From Oscillospiraceae bacterium (lineage in GTDB: Bacteria > Bacillota > Clostridia > Oscillospirales > Ruminococcaceae), in NCBI GenBank assembly GCA_004557855.1, contig SFFJ01000006.1, forward strand, positions 51,450 through 115,449: a stretch of DNA of 64,000 nt. Reading direction: 5' to 3'. The notes below the pieces were generated by a model that was not told where the DNA came from, searched no databases, and worked only from the letters and a program-made list of their open reading frames with translations. How positions within the stretch are numbered: position 1 is the stretch's first letter; each line of letters starts with the position of its first letter. Positions 25,584-34,586 of the stretch are shown here, in pieces. Made by a program: the position numbers and the translations under genes.

Positions 25584-25726
25584 AAAGCGCCAGTACCGCC
25601 CTTTTTTCCCGCGGGCGGATGACGAGGTGGAGGGAGTATCGAAAATTCGGCGGATGCCCTCCCGCTGCTGCCACAGCGCAGGCCGGTGCAAAAACACGGG
25701 CGACCGTGCAACAAAGAACCGGCCAT
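25584..25726 (+). ncRNA. glmS ribozyme (glucosamine-6-phosphate-activated)
   Basis: The leader of glmS contains the ribozyme core in order: A^GCGCCAG at 25586/25587 (cleavage site), GACGAGGTGGAGGGAGTATCG, ATTCGGCGGATGCC, then ACACGGGCGACCGTGCAACAAAG at about 25694-25716. GGCCGGT (25681-25687) pairs with ACCGGCC (25718-25724) to close the 3' domain. Binding of glucosamine-6-phosphate triggers self-cleavage, which destabilises the mRNA and lowers GlmS. The core blocks match the known family closely. A further 200 bases without other recognisable signal separate the ribozyme from the glmS start. Confidence 0.97.
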
Positions 25727-25927
25727 GGATAGCGAACAGAACAGCTCTCCCGCCGGGGTGGTATGCCCCTGCGGCCGCATGGAGAGAAGCCCCCGCTTCC
25801 CCCTTCGGTTTTCGTTATCCCGCCGGTGCAGCCTGTGTACCGGTCTGCCGTGCCATAGGGGAAATGAAGATTTACATGGGGTTTCTCTCCCGCAGGAACG
25901 GTTCTGTGGGAAAGGAGCCATTTATTT

Positions 25928-27748
25928 ATGTGTGGAATTATCGGGTATTCGGGGGCGGATTACGCCCGGGAAAAGCTGCTGCACGGGCTGGAAAATCTGG
26001 AATACCGGGGCTACGACAGCGCCGGGCTTGCCCTGTGGGACGGCGGTAAAATAGAGATCATCAAGGCGGCGGGCCGGCTTTCCAACCTGCGGGCGGCCTG
26101 CGGCGACCGGGGACTTACCAGCCATTGCGGCATAGGGCATACCCGCTGGGCCACCCACGGCGTCCCCAATGACGTAAACGCCCACCCCCACCGGCAGGGG
26201 CGGGTGACCTTGGTGCATAACGGCATTATAGAAAACTACCGGGCGCTGCGGGAACGACTGGAGGCGGAGGGGTATCACTTCCTGACCCAGACCGATACCG
26301 AGATCGCCGCAGCACTGCTGGATCACCACATGAAGCAGCAGGATGACCCCATTGCCGCCATTCACGCCGCTACGGCGGAGATGGAGGGCGCCTACGGCTT
26401 TTGTATGCTGCTGGAGGGCGAGGAGGACACCGTTTACGGTATCCGGCGGGGCAGCCCGCTGATCGCCGCACAGGATGATAAGGGCTGCTATGTGGCCTCC
26501 GATGTGCCCGCCATCATCGAATACACCCGGCAGTACTACCTGCTGGAGGAGGAGGAAGTGGTGACGGCGCACCGGGGAGAGCTGCGCTTCTATGCCCCGG
26601 ACGGGCGTCCCATCCGAAAGGAAATGAAAACCGCCAACTGGTCGGTGGAGCAGGCGCAAAAGGGCGGCTACCCCTGCTTTATGCAAAAGGAGATCCACGA
26701 GCAGCCCCGGGCCCTGGCCGATACCATCGACGGGCGCATCCGGGACGGCTTTGTGAGCTTTGAGGGGGACGGCCTGCCGGACGGCTTCTTCAAAAACGTG
26801 ACCAAGCTGTATATCTCCGCCTGTGGCACCGCCATGTACAGCGGTATGGTGGGCAAGGCCATCATCGAAAAGCTGGCACGGCTGCCGGTGGAGGTGGAGG
26901 TGGCCAGTGAGCTGCGCTACCGTGATCCCCTGTTCACCCCGGGCTGTGCCGCCGTGGTGGTAAGCCAAAGCGGTGAGACCGCCGATACGCTGGCGGCGCT
27001 GCGGCTCTTCAAGGAAAACAATATCCCCGTCATCGGCATCGTCAATGTGGTGGGGTCCTCCATCGCACGGGAGGCCGACTACTGCCTGTATACCTACGCC
27101 GGGCCGGAGATCGCCGTGGCAAGCACCAAGGCCTATTCGGTGCAGGTGGCGATGATGTATCTTCTGGGCTTTCGCATTGCGGCGGACCAGGGCGCACCGA
27201 TGGACTGGTGCCGGGCGCAGCTGCTGGGGCTCCTCAATGCCATCAGCTACCTGCCGCACGTGCTGGCGATGGAGCCGGAATTCTTCCGGTATGCCGGGGA
27301 GCTTAAAAACACCGAGCATCTTTTCTACATCGGGCGGGGGCTGGATTATTCGCTGGCGATGGAGGGCTCGCTCAAGCTCAAGGAGATCAGCTATATCCAC
27401 AGCGAGGCCTACGCCGCCGGAGAGCTGAAGCACGGTACCATTTCGCTCATCACCGATGGCACCCCGGTCATTGCCCTGGCGACCCAGCGCAAAACGCTTG
27501 GGAAGATGATCAGCAACGTGAAGGAGGTAAAGGCGCGCGGCGCCCACGTGCTGCTCATCACGCTGGAGGGGCTGGAGATCGACCCGGAAAGCTATGATGA
27601 GATCATCCGGCTGCCTGCGGTGGAGGATGAATATGTGCCGCTTTTGCTGGTGGTGACGCTGCAGCTCATCGCACTGGGGGCGGCCAATGCCCGCGGCTGC
27701 GATGTGGATAAGCCCCGCAACCTTGCCAAGAGCGTGACGGTGGAATAA
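25928..27748 (+). CDS. glmS: Glutamine--fructose-6-phosphate aminotransferase (isomerizing)
   Basis: 606 residues. The N-terminal glutaminase domain begins M-C-G-I-I-G-Y, with Cys as catalytic nucleophile after removal of Met. Two SIS isomerase domains follow (about 285-425 and 455-595), with S-A-C-G-T-A-M and S-Q-S-G-E-T-A-D-T. The C-terminus N-L-A-K-S-V-T-V-E is diagnostic. It makes glucosamine-6-phosphate, the entry point to UDP-GlcNAc and the cell wall built by the neighbouring dcw genes. GGAAAGGAG precedes the ATG. Control is by the ribozyme in its leader; two terminators follow. Confidence 0.98.
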   Translation: MCGIIGYSGADYAREKLLHGLENLEYRGYDSAGLALWDGGKIEIIKAAGRLSNLRAACGDRGLTSHCGIGHTRWATHGVPNDVNAHPHRQGRVTLVHNGIIENYRALRERLEAEGYHFLTQTDTEIAAALLDHHMKQQDDPIAAIHAATAEMEGAYGFCMLLEGEEDTVYGIRRGSPLIAAQDDKGCYVASDVPAIIEYTRQYYLLEEEEVVTAHRGELRFYAPDGRPIRKEMKTANWSVEQAQKGGYPCFMQKEIHEQPRALADTIDGRIRDGFVSFEGDGLPDGFFKNVTKLYISACGTAMYSGMVGKAIIEKLARLPVEVEVASELRYRDPLFTPGCAAVVVSQSGETADTLAALRLFKENNIPVIGIVNVVGSSIAREADYCLYTYAGPEIAVASTKAYSVQVAMMYLLGFRIAADQGAPMDWCRAQLLGLLNAISYLPHVLAMEPEFFRYAGELKNTEHLFYIGRGLDYSLAMEGSLKLKEISYIHSEAYAAGELKHGTISLITDGTPVIALATQRKTLGKMISNVKEVKARGAHVLLITLEGLEIDPESYDEIIRLPAVEDEYVPLLLVVTLQLIALGAANARGCDVDKPRNLAKSVTVE

Positions 27749-27760
27749 CCGCATAAAGAA

Positions 27761-27784
27761 AGAGACCCTGCGGGGTCTCTTTTT
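27761..27784 (+). terminator. Terminator of glmS
   Basis: AGAGACCC and GGGTCTCT form an 8-bp stem with a TTTT tail, 12 bases after the stop codon. Confidence 0.9.
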
Positions 27785-27790
27785 ACAGGA

Positions 27791-27823
27791 AACCCCCTGC
27801 CGAAGCGACAGGGGGTTATTTTT
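27791..27823. terminator. Second terminator between glmS and ftsZ
   Basis: AACCCCCTG (27791-27799) and CAGGGGGTT (27809-27817) form a 9-bp stem. T-rich sequence follows on the plus strand. It may also stop the minus-strand dcw transcript, whose last gene ends at 27832. Confidence 0.75.
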
Positions 27824-27831
27824 ACGGGGGT

Positions 27832-28950
27832 TTAAGAGCGCTTGTCCCGATCGTGGTTGAGCATATCGATGAGGGCGCTGATATCAAGGTCATCGTTGGC
27901 GGGCTCCTGCTCGGTCTGCGGCTCCACCTCGGTAATCTTGTCCTCCGCCACCTCGGTATCCACCGGCGGGGTGGGGATGCGGAAGCCGGACTCATGATCG
28001 AAATTGGTGGCGATGACGACGATGCGAAGCTCGTCCTCCAGGCTTTCATCAAAGGCGACGCCCCAGATGAGGTTGACATCGGGATGGGCGGCATCGTGGA
28101 TCATCTGCGAAGCGTTGGTGATGTCCTCCAGGTCCACATCGGGCGGAACAAGGAAGTTGACGATCACGCCGCGGGCCCCGTTGATGGAGGTTTCCAGAAG
28201 CGGGGAGGCGATGGCCATCCGGGCAGCCTCCTCGGCCTTATTGGGGCCGCTGGCGGCGCCCAGACCCATATGGGCATAGCCGGCGTCCTTCATGATGGAG
28301 GTGACATCGGCGAAGTCCAGATTGATGATACCGGGGATATTGATGAGGTCGGAGATGCTTTGCACCGCCTGCAGCAGCACCTCATCGGCCTTGGCAAAGG
28401 CATTGGCAAGGGTGATCTTTTCCTGCGAAATGCTGCGAAGGCGCTCATTGGGGATGACCAGCAGGGCATCCACGTGCTCCTTCAGCCGCTCGATGCCGGC
28501 CGTGGCCTGATCCATGCGGCGCTTGCCCTCGAAGGAAAAGGGCTTGGTGACCACACCGACGGTCAGAATGCCCATATCGTGGGCGATGCGGGCAATAACG
28601 GGAGCCGCACCGGTGCCGGTGCCGCCGCCCATGCCTGCGGTGATATATACCATATCGGCGCCGCGCAGCACCGAGGTGATCTCGTCTTCGCTTTCCTCCG
28701 CTGCCTTTTCGCCCTTTACGGGGTCGCCGCCGGCACCCTGCCCGCGGGTCAGCTTATCGCCGATGTGCAGCTTATAAGAGGCATTGGAAAATCGCAGGGA
28801 CTGATTATCGGTATTGACCGAGATAAATTCCACGCTGCTCATGCCGGATTGGATCATGCGGTTTACGGCGTTCCCGCCGCCGCCGCCGACACCCAGCACC
28901 TTGATGGCAGCCATCTTTTCGTAATCGTTATCCAGCTCGATATTCATCAT
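27832..28950 (-). CDS. ftsZ: Cell division protein FtsZ
   Basis: 372 residues. The tubulin-like GTPase domain has [11 protein letters not shown] near the start, the signature [10 protein letters not shown] (about 105-114) and the T7 loop N-L-D-F-A-D-V. A linker follows, with a C-terminal tail [11 protein letters not shown] that differs from the usual D-I-P-x-F-L-x-x-R peptide. FtsZ polymerises into the septal ring. ATG at 28950 is chosen; a GTG two codons upstream (28956) also has a usable AGGAGG spacing. It is the last gene of the dcw cluster; ftsA is absent. Confidence 0.97.
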   Translation of the reverse strand: MMNIELDNDYEKMAAIKVLGVGGGGGNAVNRMIQSGMSSVEFISVNTDNQSLRFSNASYKLHIGDKLTRGQGAGGDPVKGEKAAEESEDEITSVLRGADMVYITAGMGGGTGTGAAPVIARIAHDMGILTVGVVTKPFSFEGKRRMDQATAGIERLKEHVDALLVIPNERLRSISQEKITLANAFAKADEVLLQAVQSISDLINIPGIINLDFADVTSIMKDAGYAHMGLGAASGPNKAEEAARMAIASPLLETSINGARGVIVNFLVPPDVDLEDITNASQMIHDAAHPDVNLIWGVAFDESLEDELRIVVIATNFDHESGFRIPTPPVDTEVAEDKITEVEPQTEQEPANDDLDISALIDMLNHDRDKRS

Positions 28951-29038
28951 CAGCACTATTGCCTCCTGTTTCGTAGTTTTCTCCTCTTGTATCATAACAG
29001 AAACGGGCGTGAAATGCAACCCAAATGCACAATAACTG

Positions 29039-29845
29039 CTACTCTTTTCCACCCAAAATCGCAAGATATTGTGCATCGACCACCTCGGTGAGGGCAAGCC
29101 GGCGGGTATAGGCCCGTCCGCTGACCGAAACATCCACATAACCGGTAAAATCGGCGGGCAGCTCGTCCTCGATGACCTTGCGGGCGGTGAGCAGCTTGGC
29201 GGAAAGGTCATATTCGCTGCCCAGCCGCAGCTGGATGCGGTCCAGGTAGACGGCCCGGTAGCTCTGCTCCTCGGAAAGGTCAAGATAGCCCACCTCGGAA
29301 AGCATTCCGGCCTGCTCCAGCGCCGCACGCACCTTATCGATACCGGAAAGGGTCTTTTGCCAGCTTTCGGGCAGCATCTCCCCCGCCGGGCAGTCGGAAA
29401 AATCCGCGCCCAGCAAAAGGCAGGTGTACTCCGGCAGGGCGGCGCACTGCTCCAGCACCTTGCCCTCGGCCGAAAGTGCCGTGACCCGCCCCATGCTGCC
29501 GATGCAGGCATAGACAGTCCCGAATTCGTGCAGCTCCAGCGTCAACGTATCGGGCAGGCGGCGGTGCAGCGTCACGCTTTCGATGTAGGGACAAAGGGCG
29601 GTGATCTTTTGGTTCAGCGCCTTTTGGGAAACGGTGAAAAGGTTCTGCTCCTCCCCTATCCCGGCGGCCTCGATGATGTCCTCGGCGGTGTAGCGGGTGC
29701 TGCCGGTCACTTCAATGTGGGAGGCACGGCAGAATACGCAGGCGCAGTAAAAGCCCACGCCGCACAAAACCGCCGCCAGCAGCAGCAGAAAGACCGCACG
29801 ACGGCGGCGCTTTTGCTTTTGTTTGCGGGTGGGTCCGGCAGTCAT
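29039..29845 (-). CDS. ftsQ: Cell division protein FtsQ/DivIB
   Basis: 268 residues. A basic N-terminus (1-16) is followed by one membrane helix (about 17-40), then a POTRA domain beginning [17 protein letters not shown] (about 43-112), and the FtsQ beta domain. It is a single-pass divisome protein that binds FtsL and FtsB-type partners outside the membrane. AAGGAG precedes the ATG. It lies between murA and ftsZ, the canonical place in Gram-positive dcw clusters. Confidence 0.88.
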   Translation of the reverse strand: MTAGPTRKQKQKRRRRAVFLLLLAAVLCGVGFYCACVFCRASHIEVTGSTRYTAEDIIEAAGIGEEQNLFTVSQKALNQKITALCPYIESVTLHRRLPDTLTLELHEFGTVYACIGSMGRVTALSAEGKVLEQCAALPEYTCLLLGADFSDCPAGEMLPESWQKTLSGIDKVRAALEQAGMLSEVGYLDLSEEQSYRAVYLDRIQLRLGSEYDLSAKLLTARKVIEDELPADFTGYVDVSVSGRAYTRRLALTEVVDAQYLAILGGKE

Positions 29846-29867
29846 GGGCTTTTCTCCTTCCTTTCGG

Positions 29868-31124
29868 TTATATCTCCGCTATGGTGATCTCGGCGCCCAG
29901 ATGGCGCAGGGTGAGGACAAATTCGGCATAGCCGCGCTCGATGTGGGAAAGACCGGTGACGGTGCTTTCTCCCCTTGCGGCCAGCGCCGCCAGCACCACC
30001 GCAGCGCCTGCGCGCAGGTCGGTGCAGGTCAGTGCCGTGCCGGTAAGGGCTGCGCCCCGCAGCATGGCATGGCTGCCCGCCACGGTGATATCCGCCCCCA
30101 TACGCCGCAGCTCCTCCACGTGCGCCCAGCGGCGGGGGAATACCGTTTCGGTAAAGGCGGTATAGCCCTTTGCCCCGGCAGCCGCCGCCATAAAAACAGC
30201 CTGCAGATCGGTGGGAAAGCCGGGGTACGGCAGCGTAACGATGCTGCCCGCCCCACAAAGCTTCTCCGGGGCGGTAAGGGCAACGCTGTCCCCGGTGATC
30301 TTTATTTTACACCCCATGCGCCGCAGCACCGCAATGGGCGCCGCCAGATGGCCGGGGTCGCATTTTACGGTGACGGCCCCGCCGGTAACAGCACCCGCCG
30401 CAAGGTAGGTCGCAGCCTCGATGCGGTCGGGCAGGACGGTATGGGTGCAGCCGGAAAGGGTGTCCCTCCCCTGCACCAGTATGGCTCCGGGGGATGCTTC
30501 GATGGTGACGCCGCAGCCCCGCAAAAACCGGATCAGGTCGGTGATCTCCGGCTCGGCGGCCGCACCGGTGATTGCGGTTTCGGCCGGGGTACCCGCCGCT
30601 GCGATGAGCAGGTTTTCGGTGGCGCCCACGCTGGGATAGGGCAGCTTGACCGCCGCCCCGTGCAGACCGCTGGGGGCGGTGCAGCGCAGGGTGTCCCCCT
30701 CCTCGGTGATGACCGCCCCCATCTGCCGCAGGGCGGAAAGGTGCAGGTCGATGGGTCTGCCGCCCAGGGCACACCCGCCGGGCGGACAGAGCGAAACGCC
30801 CCCGCACCGTGCCAGCATCCCGCCCAAAAACAGGATGGAGGAGCGCATGGCCCGCATCCATTCCGGGGGGACATCCCGGCAGCCGTTTTCCTCCCGGTGC
30901 AGCGTCAGGGTATCCCCCTGCCGCCCCACCGCATAGCCCAGGTGCCGCAGGATGTGACAGCTGACTGCCACATCGCTTAAATCGGGACAGTTTTTTATTT
31001 CGGCGCCATGGCACAGCACCGTCGCCGCCAATATGGGCAGCACCGCATTTTTGGCGCCGTGCGCCGTCACACTGCCCACCAGCCGGTTCCCTCCCACGAT
31101 CCGTAATCCGCGCATAAACGGCAT
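29868..31124 (-). CDS. murA: UDP-N-acetylglucosamine 1-carboxyvinyltransferase MurA
   Basis: 418 residues, two inside-out alpha/beta domains of the EPSP synthase family. Motifs are G-A-K-N-A-V-L-P near the N-terminus, the catalytic cysteine loop P-G-G-C-A-L-G-G-R-P (Cys about 117, the fosfomycin target), and late F-P-T-D-L-Q-A. It transfers enolpyruvate to UDP-GlcNAc, the first committed step of peptidoglycan synthesis. The start at 31124 or at 31115 (M-R-G-L-R-I) is undecided because the GGGGGAG ribosome site suits neither perfectly. Position between murG and ftsQ is the same as in many clostridia. Confidence 0.96.
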   Translation of the reverse strand: MPFMRGLRIVGGNRLVGSVTAHGAKNAVLPILAATVLCHGAEIKNCPDLSDVAVSCHILRHLGYAVGRQGDTLTLHREENGCRDVPPEWMRAMRSSILFLGGMLARCGGVSLCPPGGCALGGRPIDLHLSALRQMGAVITEEGDTLRCTAPSGLHGAAVKLPYPSVGATENLLIAAAGTPAETAITGAAAEPEITDLIRFLRGCGVTIEASPGAILVQGRDTLSGCTHTVLPDRIEAATYLAAGAVTGGAVTVKCDPGHLAAPIAVLRRMGCKIKITGDSVALTAPEKLCGAGSIVTLPYPGFPTDLQAVFMAAAAGAKGYTAFTETVFPRRWAHVEELRRMGADITVAGSHAMLRGAALTGTALTCTDLRAGAAVVLAALAARGESTVTGLSHIERGYAEFVLTLRHLGAEITIAEI

Positions 31125-31208
31125 CGCTCCCCCTTTCCTTCGCCCGCAGGCGTTCGGGGGTATTCTATGTTACGGCGGGAAAAAGGGTGAAAGGACAGGG
31201 GATTTTGC

Positions 31209-32342
31209 TTATTTTTTGCGGGCTTCGTACAGCTTCAGCAGCTCATCGGTAATGCGCCCGCAGGCATCGGGGGTGCCCAGCGCCTTGGCCGCAAGGCCCA
31301 GCTGCCGCAGCTTTTCGGGGTCGGCGGTCAGCTCCCGCACCACCGCCGCCAGCTTTTCGCCGGTCAGGTCCTTTTCCTCTATCACCACGGCGGCGTGATG
31401 GTTTTCCAGCACCATGGCATTGTGGTACTGGTGGTTTTCCGCCACATTGGGCGAGGGGATCAGCACCGAAGCCCGTCCCAATGCGGTCAGCTCCGCCAGC
31501 GTCATGGCACCCGCACGGGCAATCACCAGATCGGCGGCGGCAAGGCAATCGGGCATATCGTGTATGTATTCCCGGATGTCAAGGTTGGGATTATTTTCAA
31601 AGGCGACGCCCTTTTCCCGCAGCAGCCGCGGCAGGAGCTCCACCCCGTACTGCCCGGTGGCGTGGATGTGATGCAGCTTTCCCGCCGGCACGTGCCAGGC
31701 CATCACATCGGCTATCGCCTCATTGACGGTTTGCGCGCCCAGACTGCCCCCGAAGGACAAAAGGCACAGCTGTCCCGGCCGGACCCCCAAACGGGTGCGG
31801 GCGGTCTCCCGGTCGGCGGAAAGGATCTCCGGGCGGACGGGATTGCCGGTGACGATATAGTCGGGGCGGGGGGGCAGGTGCTTTTCGGCCTCCGGCACCG
31901 CCAGCAGGAATTTATCCACCTTTTGCGCCACCATGCGGTTGGAAACACCGGGCAGCGCATTGGCCTCGTGGGTCATGCAGGGGATGTGCAGGGCCGCTGC
32001 CGCCGATAAAACGGGCGCCGAAATATAACTGCCGGTTCCCATCACCACATCGGGGGCAAAATCCCGCAGCAGCTTTTCGGCACGGCTGCGGGCGGTCAAT
32101 AAAAGGCAGACGCTTTTGGCGTTGCGCTTCACATTTTCCCATGTAAGGCGCCGCTGGATACCCATAGAACGGTACGGTGCGAACCGAAAGCCCGCCCGCG
32201 GCACCAGGGTGGCCTCCATGCCGTTGGGGTTGCCCACAAACAGAATATCGCAGTCCGGCACCCGGCGGCGCAGCTCGGTGGCCACCGCCAGTGCGGGATT
32301 GATATGCCCGGCGGTACCGCCGCAGGCAAACAGAACCTTCAT
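31209..32342 (-). CDS. murG: UDP-GlcNAc:undecaprenyl-PP-MurNAc-pentapeptide GlcNAc transferase MurG
   Basis: 377 residues, GT-B fold. The N-terminus A-C-G-G-T-A-G-H-I-N-P-A is the MurG glycine-rich loop. A second loop G-G-S-L-G-A-Q and the donor site A-R-A-G-A-M-T-L-A-E (about 275-285) are clear. It converts lipid I to lipid II at the inner face of the membrane. It starts 7 bases after the ftsW stop codon, so the two are co-transcribed. Confidence 0.96.
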   Translation of the reverse strand: MKVLFACGGTAGHINPALAVATELRRRVPDCDILFVGNPNGMEATLVPRAGFRFAPYRSMGIQRRLTWENVKRNAKSVCLLLTARSRAEKLLRDFAPDVVMGTGSYISAPVLSAAAALHIPCMTHEANALPGVSNRMVAQKVDKFLLAVPEAEKHLPPRPDYIVTGNPVRPEILSADRETARTRLGVRPGQLCLLSFGGSLGAQTVNEAIADVMAWHVPAGKLHHIHATGQYGVELLPRLLREKGVAFENNPNLDIREYIHDMPDCLAAADLVIARAGAMTLAELTALGRASVLIPSPNVAENHQYHNAMVLENHHAAVVIEEKDLTGEKLAAVVRELTADPEKLRQLGLAAKALGTPDACGRITDELLKLYEARKK

Positions 32343-32349
32343 AAAGATA

Positions 32350-33522
32350 CTACTCCTTTTCTACCGTCGATTGGCGGGAGACCGATAGGACGATGCCCAT
32401 CTCTCCCAGCAGGATGGCAAGCGCCGTGCCGCCGTAGGAAAAGAACGGCAGGCTGATGCCGGTGGATGGCAGCGCATTGGTGACGACCGCCATATTGAGG
32501 ATGGCCTGCACCCCCACCTGTGCGATGAACCCGGTCACCAGCATGGCGCCGAAGCGGTCCCGCGCCTTGATGACGATGGCAAAGCCCCGCCAGATGAGAA
32601 GGGCAAACAGCAGGATGACGACCAGCGCCCCCACAAAGCCCAGCTCCTCGCACACCACCGAAAAAACGTAGTCGTTCTGCGGTTCGGGCAGGAACAGGTA
32701 CTTTTGGCGGGAATTGCCGATGCCGGTGCCCATCAGGCCGCCGGAGCCGATGGCATACAGCGACTGTAAAATCTGATAGCCCTTGCCCAGCGGGTCGGAT
32801 TCGGGGTTCTGCCAGATGGTAAAGCGCTCCATGAAGCGCTCCCGCAGCATGGGTACCGCTGCGATCAACCCCACCCCGGCGGCGATGAGCCCCCCGCCGG
32901 CGGCGATCCACTTGCCCGGCAGCCCGCCGACAATGAGCATGATCACGCCCATCAGCGCCAGCAGGATGGCGGCGGAAAGATGCGGCTCGAATACCACCAG
33001 TCCCACATAGACCAGCAGGATCGCCCCGAAGGGCAGCACCCCGTATTTGAACCTGCCCATCCGCTTTTCGTTGGCGGTTAAAAAGTGGGCAAACAGCAGC
33101 ACCAGTGAAAATTTGGCCAGCTCCGAGGGCTGAAACTGAAAATTCCCGATGAAGATCCAGCGGCGGGCCTCATTGACCGGCGGCATGAAAAAGCAGGCGA
33201 TCAAAAGCCCGGCCACCACGGGGAAGGAAGCGAGCGCCAGCTTTCGCCACACATGGTAGTCCATGCGGGAAAAGAGGAACATGGCCAAAAGCCCCAGCGC
33301 CGCCCACGCCAGCTGCCGTACAATGTAGTGGTAGCTGTTGCCCTCCCGGTAATACCCCTGGGCATAGCTGGCGGAAAACATCATCACAAGGCCGAATACC
33401 AAAAGCAGGATGACCATCACCAGGAAGGTGAGGTCAACGCTGGTATTCTCATATCGGGGGAACAGGCGGCGGAAGAAGCCCTCCTGCGTTTTTTTGCGTG
33501 CGGCACGCTTTTTTTCGGCCAA
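32350..33522 (-). CDS. ftsW: Lipid II polymerase FtsW (SEDS family)
   Basis: 390 residues, about ten membrane segments. A basic cytoplasmic N-terminus precedes V-D-L-T-F-L-V-M. SEDS motifs include F-Q-P-S-E-L-A-K (about 130), the catalytic-type E-P-H-L region near 180, Q-S-L-Y-A-I-G-S-G-G near 250 and the late P-S-T-G-I-S-L-P-F-F-S-Y-G-G. It polymerises septal glycan strands with the class B PBP of this cluster. The SpoVE paralogue cannot be excluded. It follows mraY directly, without the murD gene that normally lies between. Confidence 0.94.
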   Translation of the reverse strand: MAEKKRAARKKTQEGFFRRLFPRYENTSVDLTFLVMVILLLVFGLVMMFSASYAQGYYREGNSYHYIVRQLAWAALGLLAMFLFSRMDYHVWRKLALASFPVVAGLLIACFFMPPVNEARRWIFIGNFQFQPSELAKFSLVLLFAHFLTANEKRMGRFKYGVLPFGAILLVYVGLVVFEPHLSAAILLALMGVIMLIVGGLPGKWIAAGGGLIAAGVGLIAAVPMLRERFMERFTIWQNPESDPLGKGYQILQSLYAIGSGGLMGTGIGNSRQKYLFLPEPQNDYVFSVVCEELGFVGALVVILLFALLIWRGFAIVIKARDRFGAMLVTGFIAQVGVQAILNMAVVTNALPSTGISLPFFSYGGTALAILLGEMGIVLSVSRQSTVEKE

Positions 33523-33554
33523 GGCTCCCTCGCCTCCTCTCTTTTTTGGTAAGG

Positions 33555-34562
33555 TTAAATGAACTTGAGCGCCAGAATACCCAGTGCGCTCCCGATGGCG
33601 GTAATAACGGCAAACATCGCAACGATCTGCGTTTCGGTATAGCCGCTCATCTCAAAGTGGTGGTGGATGGGGCTCATCTTAAAGATGCGCTTGCCGTGGG
33701 TGAGCTTAAAGTAATACCGCTGCAGCACCACCGAGCCGATCTCGATAACATAGATGATGCCGAACAGCACCACGAAGAAGGGCAGCCCGGTGCCGAAGGC
33801 CAGCGCGATGACCATCCCGCTGATAAACAGCGACCCGGTATCGCCCATAAAGACCTTGGCGGGGTAGTGGTTCCAGATGAGGAAGCCGATGCAGCCCCCG
33901 GCCAATGCCCCGGCCATGATGCCCATTTCCCCCTGCCCCAGCAGGTAGCAGAAGATGAGATAGCCGATGGAAAGCACCAGCGTCACCGAGGAAAGCAGAC
34001 CGTCCAGCCCGTCGGTGAAGTTGACGGCATTGGAAAGGGCGATGATGGCGAACATTGCAAATACATAATAGAAGATGCCGAAATTATAGGTGCCGATAAA
34101 GGGGATGGTGACCCATGTGGACTGCGTTCCGCTGACGTGCAGAAGCAGCAGGTACACCGCACCAAATAGAATCTGCAGCGCCATCTTCTGTTTTTCGGTC
34201 AGGCCCTCGTTCTGCTTTTTCACGACCTTCATATAGTCATCCAGAAAGCCGATGGCCCCGAACAAAAGCGCCAGCACCAGCCCGTAGAACATCCTTGCCC
34301 GCATGATGCCGGACATAGGGTCGCCTACCGTTTGGGCGTGCAGGAACAGGTAGCCCACCACCACGGCAATGGGGATACCGATGATGAACATCAGCCCGCC
34401 CATGGTGGGGGTGCCCTGCTTGCCCTGATGCCACTTGGGGCCTATCTCCAGGATCGTCTGCCCGAAATGCAGCCGTCGCAGCATCGGCAGCAGCCAAAAG
34501 CCGCCTACGGCAGTGATTATGCTCGCCATCAGTATGGCTGCTATTACAGCGGTAATATTCAT
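33555..34562 (-). CDS. mraY: Phospho-N-acetylmuramoyl-pentapeptide transferase MraY
   Basis: 335 residues, about ten membrane segments. The Asp motifs D-D-Y-M-K (about 112) and N-F-T-D-G-L-D-G-L are present, as is the late M-S-P-I-H-H-H-F-E histidine motif. It attaches phospho-MurNAc-pentapeptide to undecaprenyl phosphate to give lipid I. It begins 24 bases after the murF stop. AAGGGAAG precedes the ATG. Length is normal for Gram-positive MraY (about 320-340). Confidence 0.97.
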   Translation of the reverse strand: MNITAVIAAILMASIITAVGGFWLLPMLRRLHFGQTILEIGPKWHQGKQGTPTMGGLMFIIGIPIAVVVGYLFLHAQTVGDPMSGIMRARMFYGLVLALLFGAIGFLDDYMKVVKKQNEGLTEKQKMALQILFGAVYLLLLHVSGTQSTWVTIPFIGTYNFGIFYYVFAMFAIIALSNAVNFTDGLDGLLSSVTLVLSIGYLIFCYLLGQGEMGIMAGALAGGCIGFLIWNHYPAKVFMGDTGSLFISGMVIALAFGTGLPFFVVLFGIIYVIEIGSVVLQRYYFKLTHGKRIFKMSPIHHHFEMSGYTETQIVAMFAVITAIGSALGILALKFI

Positions 34563-34586
34563 GTTGCACTTCCCTTTTCGGTGATA

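Noticed and set aside
25686-26054. A separate protein gene between the glmS ribozyme and glmS
   Set aside because: The open frame starts inside the ribozyme, overlaps glmS in another frame and has no ribosome site.
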